Assembly: GCA_040392005.1 (NCBI GenBank)
Contig: JBEBWT010000001.1
Coordinates: 102,642-166,641 of the forward strand
Origin: DASRQK01 sp040392005
GTDB lineage: Bacteria > Bacteroidota > Bacteroidia > Sphingobacteriales > Sphingobacteriaceae
Direction of reading: 5' to 3'
DNA: 64,000 nucleotides
Of the stretch, positions 22,741-31,894 are shown piece after piece. The stretch's first letter is position 1. Each line of letters opens with the position of its first letter. The notes below the pieces were generated by a model, which was given only the letters and a program-made list of their open reading frames with translations, made no database searches and was not told the DNA's origin. The position numbers and the translations under genes are program-made.

Positions 22741-25080
22741 ATGGCAAAAAATTTATTGATAGTGGAATCACCGGCGAAAGCCAAGACAATCGAAGGATAT
22801 CTGGGGCAGGATTTCTTGGTAAAATCCAGTTATGGACATATCCGGGATTTGGTCAAAACCGATGATGCCATTGAGGTCAATAATGATTTTAAACAAAAAT
22901 ACGAAGTCCCAGCAGAAAAAAAAGCAGTCGTCAGCGAATTGAAAAAACTGGCAAAAGAAGCAGAGACCGTGTGGCTTGCATCGGATGAGGACCGTGAAGG
23001 AGAAGCCATTTCCTGGCATTTGTTTGAGACGCTGGGCCTGAAAGAAGAGAACACCAAGCGAATTGTTTTTCACGAAATTACCAAGCCCGCCATTCTCAAA
23101 GCCATCGAGTCACCCCGTAAAATCGATCATCATCTGGTCAATGCACAGCAGGCCCGCAGGGTGCTGGATCGTTTGGTCGGATTCGAATTGTCACCGGTAC
23201 TCTGGCGGAAAGTCAAGCCTTCCCTGTCCGCAGGCAGGGTCCAATCCGTTGCTGTCAGGCTGATCGTGGACCGGGAACGGGAAATCATCCACTTTGAATC
23301 CGAAGCGGCCTTCAAAATCACCGCTGTGTTCCACACCGGCAAAGGAAAAGAGCTTTTCAAAGCCGAATTACCCGCCAGGTTCAAAACCATAACAGAGGCC
23401 GAACAGTTTCTCAAAGATTGCCTGGGAGCATCATTTTCGGTCGCCAGCCTCGAGACAAAACCTTCCAAACGCAATCCGGCAGCCCCCTTTACAACATCCA
23501 CATTGCAGCAGGAAGCCAGCCGGAAACTTGGATTTTCGGTAGCACGCACCATGACTGTGGCACAACGCCTATACGAATCGGGGCGGATCACCTATATGCG
23601 TACCGACTCGGTCAATCTGAGCCAGACTGCACTGCAAGCTGCCGAAGCTGAGATCCGGAATGCGTATGGTGATCAATACCATAAAAGACGTCAATACAAA
23701 ACCAAGTCGGCTGGTGCCCAGGAAGCGCACGAAGCCATCCGGCCCACTTATTTTGATCAGCACACGATCCCCGGCGATTCCGCCGAAAGGCGTCTGTATG
23801 AATTGATCTGGAAAAGAGCTATCGCCTCACAGATGAGTGAAGCCGAATTCGAAAAAACAGTAGCAAAAATCAATATTTCCACCCGCAGCGAGGAACTGGC
23901 GGCTAATGGAGAAGTACTGAAATTTGACGGGTTCCTCAAAGTCTATTTTGAATCCACAGATGAAGAGCACGAAACGACGGCCGATGATCAAAGCGAAAAC
24001 GATCTGCTGCCACCACTGCATAAAGGACAGTCGCTGAATCTTCAAAACATGTCTGCGACCGAACGGTTTTCACGCCCTCCGGCCAGATATACCGAAGCCA
24101 GCCTGGTCAAAAAACTCGAAGAACTGGGCATTGGCCGCCCATCGACTTATGCACCGACCATATCCACCATCCAGAACCGTGGATATGTGGTGAAGGAAGA
24201 CCGGGAAGGGAAAGAAAGGGTCTATCGGGTGCTGCAACTGGCGCAGGAAACCATCGACCAACTGACCAAAACAGAGATTACCGGAGCGGAAAAGGCCAAA
24301 TTATTCCCAACCGATATCGGGATGGTGGTCAATGATTTTCTGGTCGAACACTTTATAGGTATTGTCGATTTTCATTTTACGGCCAAAGTAGAGAAGGAAT
24401 TTGATGAAATTGCCCAGGGGCTGAAGGAATGGACGGAGATGCTCCACGCATTTTATACCCCCTTCCATCAGGAAGTGGAAAATACCATGCTCCACGCGGA
24501 CCGGGCAAACAATGAACGCGAACTGGGGATCGATCCGGCCACCGGCAAAAGAGTCAGTGTACGCATCGGTAAATTTGGTCCATTGGTCCAGATCGGTAGC
24601 CCGGAAGATGAAGAAAAACCACGTTTTGCCAGTCTGAGACCCGGCCAGATGATCGAAACCATCACTTTTGAGGAAGCCCTTGACCTGTTCAAACTGCCCA
24701 GAAAAGCCGGCACCTTTGAAGACAAGGACATGACGGTGGCGATTGGGCGTTTCGGCCCTTACATCAGGCACAACAGCGCATTTTATTCCCTGCCAAAAGG
24801 AGTGGATCCGCACGATGTCACTGAAAAGGATGCAATTGAAATTATAAAGGACAAACGTCAGAAAGATAAGGAAAAAGTCATAAAGGTATTTGCCGAGAAT
24901 CCGGATGCGCAGATAGAAAATGGCCGTTGGGGTCCTTTTATACGTTTTGGAAAACAAAATCTAAAAATTCCGAAAGGGACCGAAATCGAATCCATTACCT
25001 ATCAGCAGGTATTGGATTGGGCGGCAGCCGACGAAAAGAAACCAAAGGCAAAAGGCCGGACAACAAGAGCAAAGAAATAA
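22741..25080 (+). CDS. topA: DNA topoisomerase I
   Basis: A 779-residue type IA topoisomerase that relaxes negative supercoils. The Toprim domain is at residues 3-115 (LLIVESPAKAKTIEGYLG, then ASDEDREGEAISWHLF). The catalytic Tyr285 lies in RITYMRTDSVNLS. The C-terminus has no Cys4 zinc ribbons; it has Gly-rich repeats GKFGPLVQIG, GRFGPYIRHN and GRWGPFIRFG, and a basic tail (PKAKGRTTRAKK). This zinc-less architecture is usual for Bacteroidota. Confidence 0.97.
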   Translation: MAKNLLIVESPAKAKTIEGYLGQDFLVKSSYGHIRDLVKTDDAIEVNNDFKQKYEVPAEKKAVVSELKKLAKEAETVWLASDEDREGEAISWHLFETLGLKEENTKRIVFHEITKPAILKAIESPRKIDHHLVNAQQARRVLDRLVGFELSPVLWRKVKPSLSAGRVQSVAVRLIVDREREIIHFESEAAFKITAVFHTGKGKELFKAELPARFKTITEAEQFLKDCLGASFSVASLETKPSKRNPAAPFTTSTLQQEASRKLGFSVARTMTVAQRLYESGRITYMRTDSVNLSQTALQAAEAEIRNAYGDQYHKRRQYKTKSAGAQEAHEAIRPTYFDQHTIPGDSAERRLYELIWKRAIASQMSEAEFEKTVAKINISTRSEELAANGEVLKFDGFLKVYFESTDEEHETTADDQSENDLLPPLHKGQSLNLQNMSATERFSRPPARYTEASLVKKLEELGIGRPSTYAPTISTIQNRGYVVKEDREGKERVYRVLQLAQETIDQLTKTEITGAEKAKLFPTDIGMVVNDFLVEHFIGIVDFHFTAKVEKEFDEIAQGLKEWTEMLHAFYTPFHQEVENTMLHADRANNERELGIDPATGKRVSVRIGKFGPLVQIGSPEDEEKPRFASLRPGQMIETITFEEALDLFKLPRKAGTFEDKDMTVAIGRFGPYIRHNSAFYSLPKGVDPHDVTEKDAIEIIKDKRQKDKEKVIKVFAENPDAQIENGRWGPFIRFGKQNLKIPKGTEIESITYQQVLDWAAADEKKPKAKGRTTRAKK

Positions 25081-25116
25081 AAGGAAGTAAACGGCGCAAG
25101 CGTAAAACATTTAGCT

Positions 25117-25548
25117 ATGAAAGCAGATCTCCCGCAAAACCATGTAGAGGATATCTCCATTGCAGTCGTTCTGGAAAGTGACAGCCCGGAAGGAGGGGAC
25201 TGGCAGGTCTATCTCATTAACGAAAAGGACGTTCCCCTGCAAAATGTCATGATCAGTTCAAAAGGATATGGTACCAAAGATGGCATGGAAGTAAAAACTT
25301 CAATGCTGAGGCATTTTATCGGTGATCTGGATCGCATGGATTACGCCCGCATTGAGGCCATTGACCCACAGGTATTCGGACTCACCAACGAATACTGGCT
25401 GAGTTTTTACATTGACGGGACTATTTATGACAAAAAATATATATTCCTGCCGGATAGTATTGTGGATGAACATATGATCCGGGTGCCGGTATTGGATAAA
25501 CCAGGTATCCTGATCGGGGGAATGATCAACCATGAAAACGGAAATTGA
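25117..25548 (+). CDS. conserved hypothetical protein between topA and cmk
   Basis: A 143-residue acidic cytosolic protein I do not recognise by function. It has no signal peptide or membrane segment and looks like an all-beta domain with alternating strands (DISIAVVLESD, DWQVYLINEKDVPLQNVMIS, YWLSFYIDGTIYDKKYIFLP, HMIRVPVLDKPGILIGGMI). Start ATG 25117 is 36 bases after topA; cmk follows by 27 bases, so it is probably in a topA-cmk transcription unit. Codon use resembles its neighbours. Confidence 0.75.
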   Translation: MKADLPQNHVEDISIAVVLESDSPEGGDWQVYLINEKDVPLQNVMISSKGYGTKDGMEVKTSMLRHFIGDLDRMDYARIEAIDPQVFGLTNEYWLSFYIDGTIYDKKYIFLPDSIVDEHMIRVPVLDKPGILIGGMINHENGN

Positions 25549-25575
25549 AAAATAATTGAAAGCTGAATCCCCGCA

Positions 25576-26259
25576 ATGGCAGAAAAAAATGTGATCATAG
25601 CGATCGATGGCTATTCATCCTGTGGCAAAAGCACGCTGGCGAAGGCACTGGCCAAAAAACTCGGTTTTGTGTATGTCGATAGTGGAGCCATGTACCGGGC
25701 GGTCACCCTGTTCTTCCTGCGGGAACATATCGCTCTTTCTGATGGCCGGCAGGTAGGAGAGGCCCTGAAAAATATCCATATCGATATGCATTCCGAGGAA
25801 GGTCAGTTGATCGTACTACTCAATGGAGAGGATGTCTCCACTGAAATCAGGCAGATGTATGTTTCGGAAATGGTGAGTGAAGTCAGTGCAATAAAAGCGG
25901 TGAGAGAAGCTATGGTCGCCCAGCAACAGTCGCTCGGCAAGCGTCGCAATCTGGTCATGGATGGCAGGGATATCGGCACCCAGGTATTCCCCTGGGCAGA
26001 TCTCAAGCTGTTTATGACAGCGGACCCACTGGTACGGGCCCAGCGCCGGTTCCTTGAATTGCAGGCCAAAGGCGAAACCACAACCATTGAGGAAGTGATC
26101 GAGAATCTGTCACACCGGGATCTGATCGACACCACCCGTGAGGAAAGCCCCCTTGTACAGGCCGAAGACGCAATTTTACTGGACAATACCTTTTTGGATG
26201 AGGAGCAGCAACTGACGTTTGCGCTGGATCTGGCAGACAAAATAAGGAAAACAAAATAA
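25576..26259 (+). CDS. cmk: cytidylate kinase
   Basis: A 227-residue (d)CMP kinase forming CDP/dCDP from ATP. The P-loop is IAIDGYSSCGKSTLAKAL, in which Ser-Ser-Cys occupies the variable loop positions. Substrate and lid motifs are YVDSGAMYRAVTLFFL, VMDGRDIGTQVFPWADLKLF, and RAQRRFLELQ; NLSHRDLIDTTREESPLV is typical of the CMP-binding end. Length is normal. The LutA-like gene begins ten bases after its stop. Confidence 0.96.
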   Translation: MAEKNVIIAIDGYSSCGKSTLAKALAKKLGFVYVDSGAMYRAVTLFFLREHIALSDGRQVGEALKNIHIDMHSEEGQLIVLLNGEDVSTEIRQMYVSEMVSEVSAIKAVREAMVAQQQSLGKRRNLVMDGRDIGTQVFPWADLKLFMTADPLVRAQRRFLELQAKGETTTIEEVIENLSHRDLIDTTREESPLVQAEDAILLDNTFLDEEQQLTFALDLADKIRKTK

Positions 26260-26268
26260 GGAGGGCAG

Positions 26269-26997
26269 ATGAAGGTTAATTTATTTATACCCTGCTTTAT
26301 TGATCAGTTTTTTCCCGAAACAGCCTTCAATACCGTCCGTGTCCTGCAAAAAGCTGGATGTCAGGTAGAATATAACTCTCAGCAGACCTGTTGCGGGCAA
26401 CCGGCCTATAATGCCGGAATGTGGGACGAAGCCAAGAAAACCGGACAAAAGTTTCTGAACGATTTTTCCGGAGATATCCCCGTGGTAGCCCCGTCAGCCT
26501 CTTGTATTACCATGATCAGAGAGGGTTACAATGATCTTTTTACCAATACGGTGCATCACAACCGCTGCCGTGCCCTGCAGGCGAATATTTTTGAACTGAG
26601 CGACTTTCTGGTCAATGTACTGGGGGTGGATTATTTCGGAGCTGAAATGGAAGTCAAGGCCGTTTACCACGATTCCTGCTCGGCACTCCGGGGCTGCGGT
26701 ATCCGGGAAGAACCCCGGCAACTGCTGAAGAATGTGGCCGGCTTTGAATTGATCGAAAGCCCGGATGCAGCGGTGTGCTGCGGCTTTGGAGGCAGTTTCG
26801 CAACTAAATTCGCGGACATTTCCATTGCAATGGCTGAGCAGAAAGTGCAGCATGCCCTCGACCTGGGCGCAGAGGCCATTGTCTCGACCGACTCCTCCTG
26901 TCTGTTGCATCTGCAAAACTATATAGACCAGCAGAAACTCCCGGTCCGGACTTTTCATATTGCCGATGTGCTGGCCGCCGGCTGGCCCAATATATGA
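26269..26997 (+). CDS. LutA/YkgE-like (Fe-S)-binding oxidoreductase subunit
   Basis: A 242-residue protein with two Cys-rich CCG domains as found in LutA, GlpC and HdrB. The motifs are LFIPCFIDQF with QQTCCGQPAYN (residues 5-50) and YHDSCSALRGCG with AAVCCGFGGSF (residues 130-180). In Bacillus LutABC this family oxidises L-lactate; the LutB and LutC partners are missing here. Function as an electron-transfer or lactate/glycolate-type subunit is inferred from the family only. Confidence 0.88.
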   Translation: MKVNLFIPCFIDQFFPETAFNTVRVLQKAGCQVEYNSQQTCCGQPAYNAGMWDEAKKTGQKFLNDFSGDIPVVAPSASCITMIREGYNDLFTNTVHHNRCRALQANIFELSDFLVNVLGVDYFGAEMEVKAVYHDSCSALRGCGIREEPRQLLKNVAGFELIESPDAAVCCGFGGSFATKFADISIAMAEQKVQHALDLGAEAIVSTDSSCLLHLQNYIDQQKLPVRTFHIADVLAAGWPNI

Positions 26998-27014
26998 TGA
27001 TTCAGTTTTTTTTG

Positions 27015-27022
27015 TAGATTTG
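27015..27022 (+). promoter_or_regulatory. -7 promoter box of the thiolase
   Basis: TAGATTTG is an exact TAnnTTTG match, 25 bases before ATG 27048. No TTG at -33, so moderate support. Confidence 0.45.
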
Positions 27023-27047
27023 TAATTTATACCTAATATTATTCAAC

Positions 27048-28223
27048 ATGCAGGAAGTATATATAGTAGCAGCGGTGCGTACCCCGATAGGGAGCTTTGC
27101 AGGCAGCCTTTCCGGGTTTTCAGCCAGCCAGTTGGGTGGTTTCGCCATAAAAGAAGCTGTAAAAAGAGCTGGGATCCAGGGAGATCAGGTAGAAGAAGTT
27201 TATTTTGGGAATGTATTGTCCGCCAATATGGGCCAGGCTCCCGCCACCCAGGCTGCGAAATTTGCAGGATTGCCGGATATCCCGGCTACCACGGTCAATA
27301 AAGTATGTGCTTCCGGTACCAAAGCGATTATGCTGGCCGCCCAGAGCATTGCACTCGGACAGCGGGATATCGTGGTTGCCGGGGGGATGGAGAGCATGAG
27401 CAATGTGCCCTATTATCTGGACAAAGCCCGTTCCGGTTACCGGTTGGGGCATGGGCAATTGACCGATGGCCTGATCAAGGATGGCCTATGGGATGTGTAT
27501 AATGATTATCACATGGGTTCAGCGGCCGAACTCTGTGCCGTGGAGCATCAGATCAGCCGGGAGGATCAGGATAATTTTGCTATCGAATCCTATAAAAGAT
27601 CCCAGAGTGCGGCACAGACCGGAAAATTCAAAGATGAAATTGTGCCGGTTGAAGTGGTGGGACGGAAAGGCGAGGTCAAAGTCGTATCCGAAGACGATGA
27701 AATCCATGCGGTGGATTTCTCCAAAATTCCGGGACTGAGACCTGTTTTCAAAAAGGACGGTACTGTGACGGCAGCCAATGCATCCACGCTCAATGACGGA
27801 GCGGCCGCACTGGTGCTGGTGAGCAAGGCCAAGCTGGATGAACTGGGGCTCCGGCCGCTGGCGAAAATCCGGGGTTACGGAGATGCCCAGCAGGCTCCCG
27901 AATGGTTTACTACGGCTCCGGCACAGGCCATTCCACGCGCACTTGAACATGCCGGCGTCACCGCAGACGAGGTAGATTTCTATGAAATCAACGAAGCATT
28001 TTCGGTCGTTTCACTGGCCAACAACAAGCTGCTGGGTCTGGACGGTCAAAAAGTCAATGTCAATGGAGGAGCAGTGTCCCTGGGCCATCCGCTGGGAGCT
28101 TCCGGAGCCCGGATCGTGGTCACCTTACTGTCTGTACTGACCCAGAACGAGGGTCGCATCGGTGTGGCAGGAATTTGCAACGGTGGAGGAGGAGCCAGCG
28201 CACTGGTCATAGAAAAGTGTTGA
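27048..28223 (+). CDS. acetyl-CoA C-acetyltransferase (thiolase)
   Basis: A 391-residue thiolase. The acyl-accepting Cys is in TVNKVCASGTKAIMLAAQSI (residue about 88), the catalytic His in NGGAVSLGHPLGASGARIV, and the proton-donor Cys in VAGICNGGGGASAL. NEAFSVVSLANN is the conserved NEAF block. It condenses two acetyl-CoA to acetoacetyl-CoA or runs the reverse. No neighbouring beta-oxidation genes are present, so the biosynthetic-type assignment (AtoB/PhaA-like) rests on sequence alone. Confidence 0.94.
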   Translation: MQEVYIVAAVRTPIGSFAGSLSGFSASQLGGFAIKEAVKRAGIQGDQVEEVYFGNVLSANMGQAPATQAAKFAGLPDIPATTVNKVCASGTKAIMLAAQSIALGQRDIVVAGGMESMSNVPYYLDKARSGYRLGHGQLTDGLIKDGLWDVYNDYHMGSAAELCAVEHQISREDQDNFAIESYKRSQSAAQTGKFKDEIVPVEVVGRKGEVKVVSEDDEIHAVDFSKIPGLRPVFKKDGTVTAANASTLNDGAAALVLVSKAKLDELGLRPLAKIRGYGDAQQAPEWFTTAPAQAIPRALEHAGVTADEVDFYEINEAFSVVSLANNKLLGLDGQKVNVNGGAVSLGHPLGASGARIVVTLLSVLTQNEGRIGVAGICNGGGGASALVIEKC

Positions 28224-28236
28224 TAATCTGGGTTTA

Positions 28237-28252
28237 ATTCCTCATGCGGAAT
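28237..28252. repeat. short palindrome between thiolase and POT transporter
   Basis: ATTCC (28237-28241) and GGAAT (28248-28252) flank TCATGC. A 7-base direct repeat GATAATC surrounds it (28222-28228, over the thiolase stop, and 28257-28263). The arms resemble those before der and after the racemase-like gene. No promoter is confidently seen in this 101-base gap. Confidence 0.4.
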
Positions 28253-28324
28253 ATGGGATAATCCGAAAAAGTTTAGTTTATTTGTAAAGTCTTATTTGAG
28301 TGTAAACCAAAATTTTGAAATTAT

Positions 28325-30031
28325 ATGAGCAACAACCATGATCAGGAATTGATTGACCACCTCAATAAAAAGGGAGTCGAAAATTCAACCGTATTCCAGC
28401 ACCCTTCCAGTCTTTTTGTGCTGTTTTTTACAGAAATGTGGGAACGGTTCAGTTATTACGGAATGCGCGCCTTATTGACCCTGTTTTTGGTCAGTAAACT
28501 GGCAGATGGCGGATGGGAATGGAGTAGGGCGGATGCAATGGAGTTATATGGATGGTACACAGGATTGGTTTATCTGACCCCTTTACTGGGTGGAATGATC
28601 GCCGACCGGATCACCGGTTATCGGAAAGCAGTGTTGTGGGGAGCCATTATTATGACCATGGGTCATGCCTCGATGGCACTGGAAGGGGTTGCATCCAATT
28701 TCTTCTATCTGGGTCTTGGGCTGATGATCCTGGGTAATGGTTTGTTCAAACCGAATATTTCTTCTATGGTGGGCCAATTGTACCCGGACAACAGTTCCAA
28801 AAAAGACGCCGGTTATACCATTTTTTATATGGGTATCAACTCAGGTGCTTTTCTCGGAATGCTGCTCTGCGGGTATATCGGTGAGAAAGTAGGCTGGCAC
28901 TATGGATTTGGTCTGGCGGGGGTTTTTATGTTCTTCGGAGCGCTCCAGTTCTATTATGGACGGAAAATATTTGGCATTATCGGGCAGGAGCCCAATCCGG
29001 AAAAAGACCCGGTGGTTTCGGCCTTGAGTATGGTCCGCCAGGAAAATGAAGAAAGAGAGGTCATCTATCAGGATTTTGACGAGCATGCAACCAAAAGTGC
29101 CATTGAAAACAAATTGAACAATGCGAGTCCGGAAGAAAAGGAAAGCGTACTGGCCTATCTGAAAAAGGCCTTTGTGGACAAGATCGTCAGTGACCGGTTG
29201 ATCGTAATCGGTATTCTGATGGTGTTCAGTATATTTTTCTGGCTTTCCTTTGAACAGGCTGGTGGTTCCATGAGTATTTTTGCCCTGGATTATACCGAGC
29301 GTAACCTGACAGGTTCGGCAGGTGTGATCTTCAAATGGGTCGATGCGGCCCTGACGATTTTTCCGCTGATCATCATCAGTTATGTGCTGATATCTCTTGC
29401 CAAACGTTTGTTTGCCAAATATCCGCTGACGATTTTCTTTACCGCACTCAGTTTTCTGATCATCTGGGGTCTGGGTATCTGGAAAGTATATGCGGAATAC
29501 ATTGATGTAAAAACCGAAGTCACTGCATCCTGGTTCCAGATATTGAATTCTTTCTTTATCATTACGCTGGCTACCGGATACAGTAAACTATGGGAGAAAG
29601 TCTGGAATCCTTCCGGACCTGCCAAATTTGCGCTGGGTCTGATTCTGGTAGGGGTAGGCTTTGCCGCACTTTCATACGGCAGCTCATCCATCCCACAGGG
29701 AGCCCAAACGGCTTCGGTCAGCATGGTCTGGCTGATCCTGGCCTATTTCTTCCATACCAACGGAGAACTGTGCCTGTCGCCGGTAGGTTTATCTTATGTC
29801 AGTAAACTTTCGCCAAAACGTTTGGTGGGACTTATTTTTGGATGTTGGTTTTTGGCCAGCGCCATCGCCAACAAACTGGCCGGTATGAGCGGAGGCCTGA
29901 TCGACAAGATCAGTTCCGAATATTCCATGTCGGTTTTCTTCGGAATATTTGCTGTGGTGCCGGCAGCGTTTGGAGTCATCCTGTTGATGATGACCCCCTG
30001 GCTGAAGAAGAAGATGCACGGCATCCATTAA
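28325..30031 (+). CDS. POT/PTR-family proton-coupled oligopeptide transporter
   Basis: A 568-residue inner-membrane symporter with about 14 helices that imports di- and tripeptides with protons. The family signature is FTEMWERFSYYGMRALLTLF (ExxER proton motif) at residues 32-51; PTR2 motifs include GGMIADRITGYRKAV and FYMGINSGAFLGMLLCG. A long hydrophilic loop (residues 225-285, e.g. EENEREVIYQD-like) lies mid-protein. It fits with the S46 and S9 dipeptidyl-peptidases in this window as the uptake step. Confidence 0.94.
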   Translation: MSNNHDQELIDHLNKKGVENSTVFQHPSSLFVLFFTEMWERFSYYGMRALLTLFLVSKLADGGWEWSRADAMELYGWYTGLVYLTPLLGGMIADRITGYRKAVLWGAIIMTMGHASMALEGVASNFFYLGLGLMILGNGLFKPNISSMVGQLYPDNSSKKDAGYTIFYMGINSGAFLGMLLCGYIGEKVGWHYGFGLAGVFMFFGALQFYYGRKIFGIIGQEPNPEKDPVVSALSMVRQENEEREVIYQDFDEHATKSAIENKLNNASPEEKESVLAYLKKAFVDKIVSDRLIVIGILMVFSIFFWLSFEQAGGSMSIFALDYTERNLTGSAGVIFKWVDAALTIFPLIIISYVLISLAKRLFAKYPLTIFFTALSFLIIWGLGIWKVYAEYIDVKTEVTASWFQILNSFFIITLATGYSKLWEKVWNPSGPAKFALGLILVGVGFAALSYGSSSIPQGAQTASVSMVWLILAYFFHTNGELCLSPVGLSYVSKLSPKRLVGLIFGCWFLASAIANKLAGMSGGLIDKISSEYSMSVFFGIFAVVPAAFGVILLMMTPWLKKKMHGIH

Positions 30032-30048
30032 TCTTTTGATTTTGAAAA

Positions 30049-30846
30049 GTGGCAGATAGTATCGTCATCATTCCGACGTACAACGAAAAGGAAAATATAG
30101 AAGCGATCATCCGGAAGGTTTTCAGCCTTTCGGGTGATTTTCACATTCTGATTGTCGATGATGGCTCGCCGGACGGCACTGCGGATATTGTCAAATCCCT
30201 GCAACAGGAGTTTGGCGACCGTCTTTTTATAGAGGAGCGCAAAGGAAAACTGGGATTGGGCACGGCCTATATACATGGATTCAAGTGGTGCCTTGCCCGT
30301 CCCTATGAATTCGTTTTCGAGATGGACGCTGATTTTTCGCACAATCCCGAGGATTTGCCCCGTTTGCGGCAGGCCTGTATGGAAGGGGCGGAAAGCTCGG
30401 CAGGGACGGCAGTTGAGGCAGGCTCAACGGGGACGGCAGTCGCAGCAGGTTCGGTAGGCGCGGATATGGCGGTTGGTTCCCGGTACATTACCGGGGTCAA
30501 TGTGGTCAATTGGCCCATGAACCGGGTGCTGATGTCTTATTTCGCCTCGGCTTATGTACGCCTGATCACCGGAATGAAGATTCAGGATACCACTGCCGGA
30601 TTCGTCTGTTACAGGCGGAGGGTGCTGGAAAAAATCCGTCTGGACAAGATCCGTTTTGTGGGTTATGCCTTTCAGATCGAAATGAAATTTACTGCCCTGA
30701 TGCATGGATTCAAAGTGGTGGAAGTGCCGATTATTTTTACGGATCGTACGGCAGGCACCTCCAAAATGAGTACCAGGATCTTCAGGGAGGCCTTTCTGGG
30801 TGTTATCCAATTGAAAATCAATAGCTGGTTCCGGAAATATGAATAA
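30049..30846 (+). CDS. polyprenol-phosphate mannosyltransferase-like GT2 (DPM1 family)
   Basis: A 265-residue cytosolic glycosyltransferase starting at GTG 30049. The nucleotide-binding parts are IIPTYNEKENIEAIIRKV, LIVDDGSPDGTADIV and the DxD-type block EMDADFSHNPEDLPRL. The conserved GSRYITGVNVVNWPMNR and TTAGFVCYRRRVL are those of dolichol/polyprenol-phosphate mannose synthases. It is about 20 residues longer than usual because of a low-complexity insertion (residues 110-138, e.g. AGTAVEAGSTGTAVAAGS) made by a 27-bp tandem duplication. No C-terminal membrane helix is present. It overlaps ruvB by 8 bases. Confidence 0.88.
   Translation: MADSIVIIPTYNEKENIEAIIRKVFSLSGDFHILIVDDGSPDGTADIVKSLQQEFGDRLFIEERKGKLGLGTAYIHGFKWCLARPYEFVFEMDADFSHNPEDLPRLRQACMEGAESSAGTAVEAGSTGTAVAAGSVGADMAVGSRYITGVNVVNWPMNRVLMSYFASAYVRLITGMKIQDTTAGFVCYRRRVLEKIRLDKIRFVGYAFQIEMKFTALMHGFKVVEVPIIFTDRTAGTSKMSTRIFREAFLGVIQLKINSWFRKYE
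30403..30456 (+). repeat. 27-bp tandem duplication within the GT2 gene
   Basis: GGGACGGCAGT begins units at 30403 and 30430; the two 27-bp units agree at most positions and each encodes nine residues (G-T-A-V-E/A-A-G-S-T/V). The frame is kept. Confidence 0.75.
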
Positions 30847-31879
30847 AAATGATATGAATGAACACCTGGATCCAAATGCTGAACGCTTAAGTGCTGCCGA
30901 ACGGGAAATCGAGCGGGTATTGCGCCCGCAGGTTTTTGAAGACTTTACCGGTCAGGAGAAAGTTATTGAAAACCTGAGGATCTTTGTGCAGGCCGCCAAG
31001 CTGAGAAAGGAAGCTCTGGATCATGTGTTGCTCCATGGCCCCCCCGGACTCGGCAAAACCACCCTGTCCAATATCATTGCCAATGAGATGGGTGTGGGAA
31101 TCAAAATTACCTCCGGTCCGGTCCTGGACAAACCGGGCGACCTGGCCGGCTTACTGACCAATCTGGAAGAAGGCGACATTCTTTTTATTGATGAAATCCA
31201 CCGTTTGAGTCCCCTGGTAGAAGAATATCTGTATTCGGCTATGGAGGACTTCCGGATCGATATCATGCTGGAAACAGGCCCCAATGCCCGTTCGGTACAG
31301 ATTACCCTCAATCCCTTTACCCTGATTGGAGCCACCACCCGTTCGGGTTTGCTGACCGCCCCGCTGAGGGCCCGTTTCGGTATCAATTCCCGGTTGCAAT
31401 ATTACGATGCGAAACTGCTCACCACGATTGCACTGCGTTCCGCAAGTATCCTCAAAACCCCCATCACCGATGAGGCCGCGTATGAGATTGCCCGCCGGAG
31501 CAGGGGCACGCCCCGTATTGCCAATGCGCTGCTGCGCCGGACCCGGGATTTTGCCCAGATCAAAGGAGATGGCCGGATCAATACTGAGATTGCGAAGTAC
31601 GCGCTCCACGCCCTCAATGTCGATGAGCACGGTCTGGACGAAATGGATAACCGCATCCTGAGCACCATCATTGATAAATTCAAGGGCGGGCCGGTGGGCC
31701 TGAAAACCATTGCGACGGCGGTGGGAGAGGATGAGGGTACGATCGAAGAAGTTTACGAACCCTTCCTGATCCAGGAAGGCTATATTATGCGGACTTCAAG
31801 GGGCCGCGAATGTACGGAGGCTGCTTATAAACATCTGGGCAGGACCTTCCGCAGTTCAGGAGAAAATTCGTTGTTCTAA
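30839..31879 (+). CDS. ruvB: Holliday junction branch-migration helicase RuvB
   Basis: A 346-residue AAA+ motor that drives branch migration with RuvA. Walker A is LHGPPGLGKTTLSNI, Walker B is ILFIDEIHRLSP, and the sensor/arginine-finger block is IGATTRSGLLTAPLRARFG. The C-terminal winged helix includes GGPVGLKTIATAVGEDEGTI. The start overlaps the glycosyltransferase stop by eight bases (ATG at 30839), consistent with translational coupling. ruvA and ruvC are not here. Confidence 0.96.
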   Translation: MNKNDMNEHLDPNAERLSAAEREIERVLRPQVFEDFTGQEKVIENLRIFVQAAKLRKEALDHVLLHGPPGLGKTTLSNIIANEMGVGIKITSGPVLDKPGDLAGLLTNLEEGDILFIDEIHRLSPLVEEYLYSAMEDFRIDIMLETGPNARSVQITLNPFTLIGATTRSGLLTAPLRARFGINSRLQYYDAKLLTTIALRSASILKTPITDEAAYEIARRSRGTPRIANALLRRTRDFAQIKGDGRINTEIAKYALHALNVDEHGLDEMDNRILSTIIDKFKGGPVGLKTIATAVGEDEGTIEEVYEPFLIQEGYIMRTSRGRECTEAAYKHLGRTFRSSGENSLF

Positions 31880-31894
31880 GAGGAAACCGTCCTG

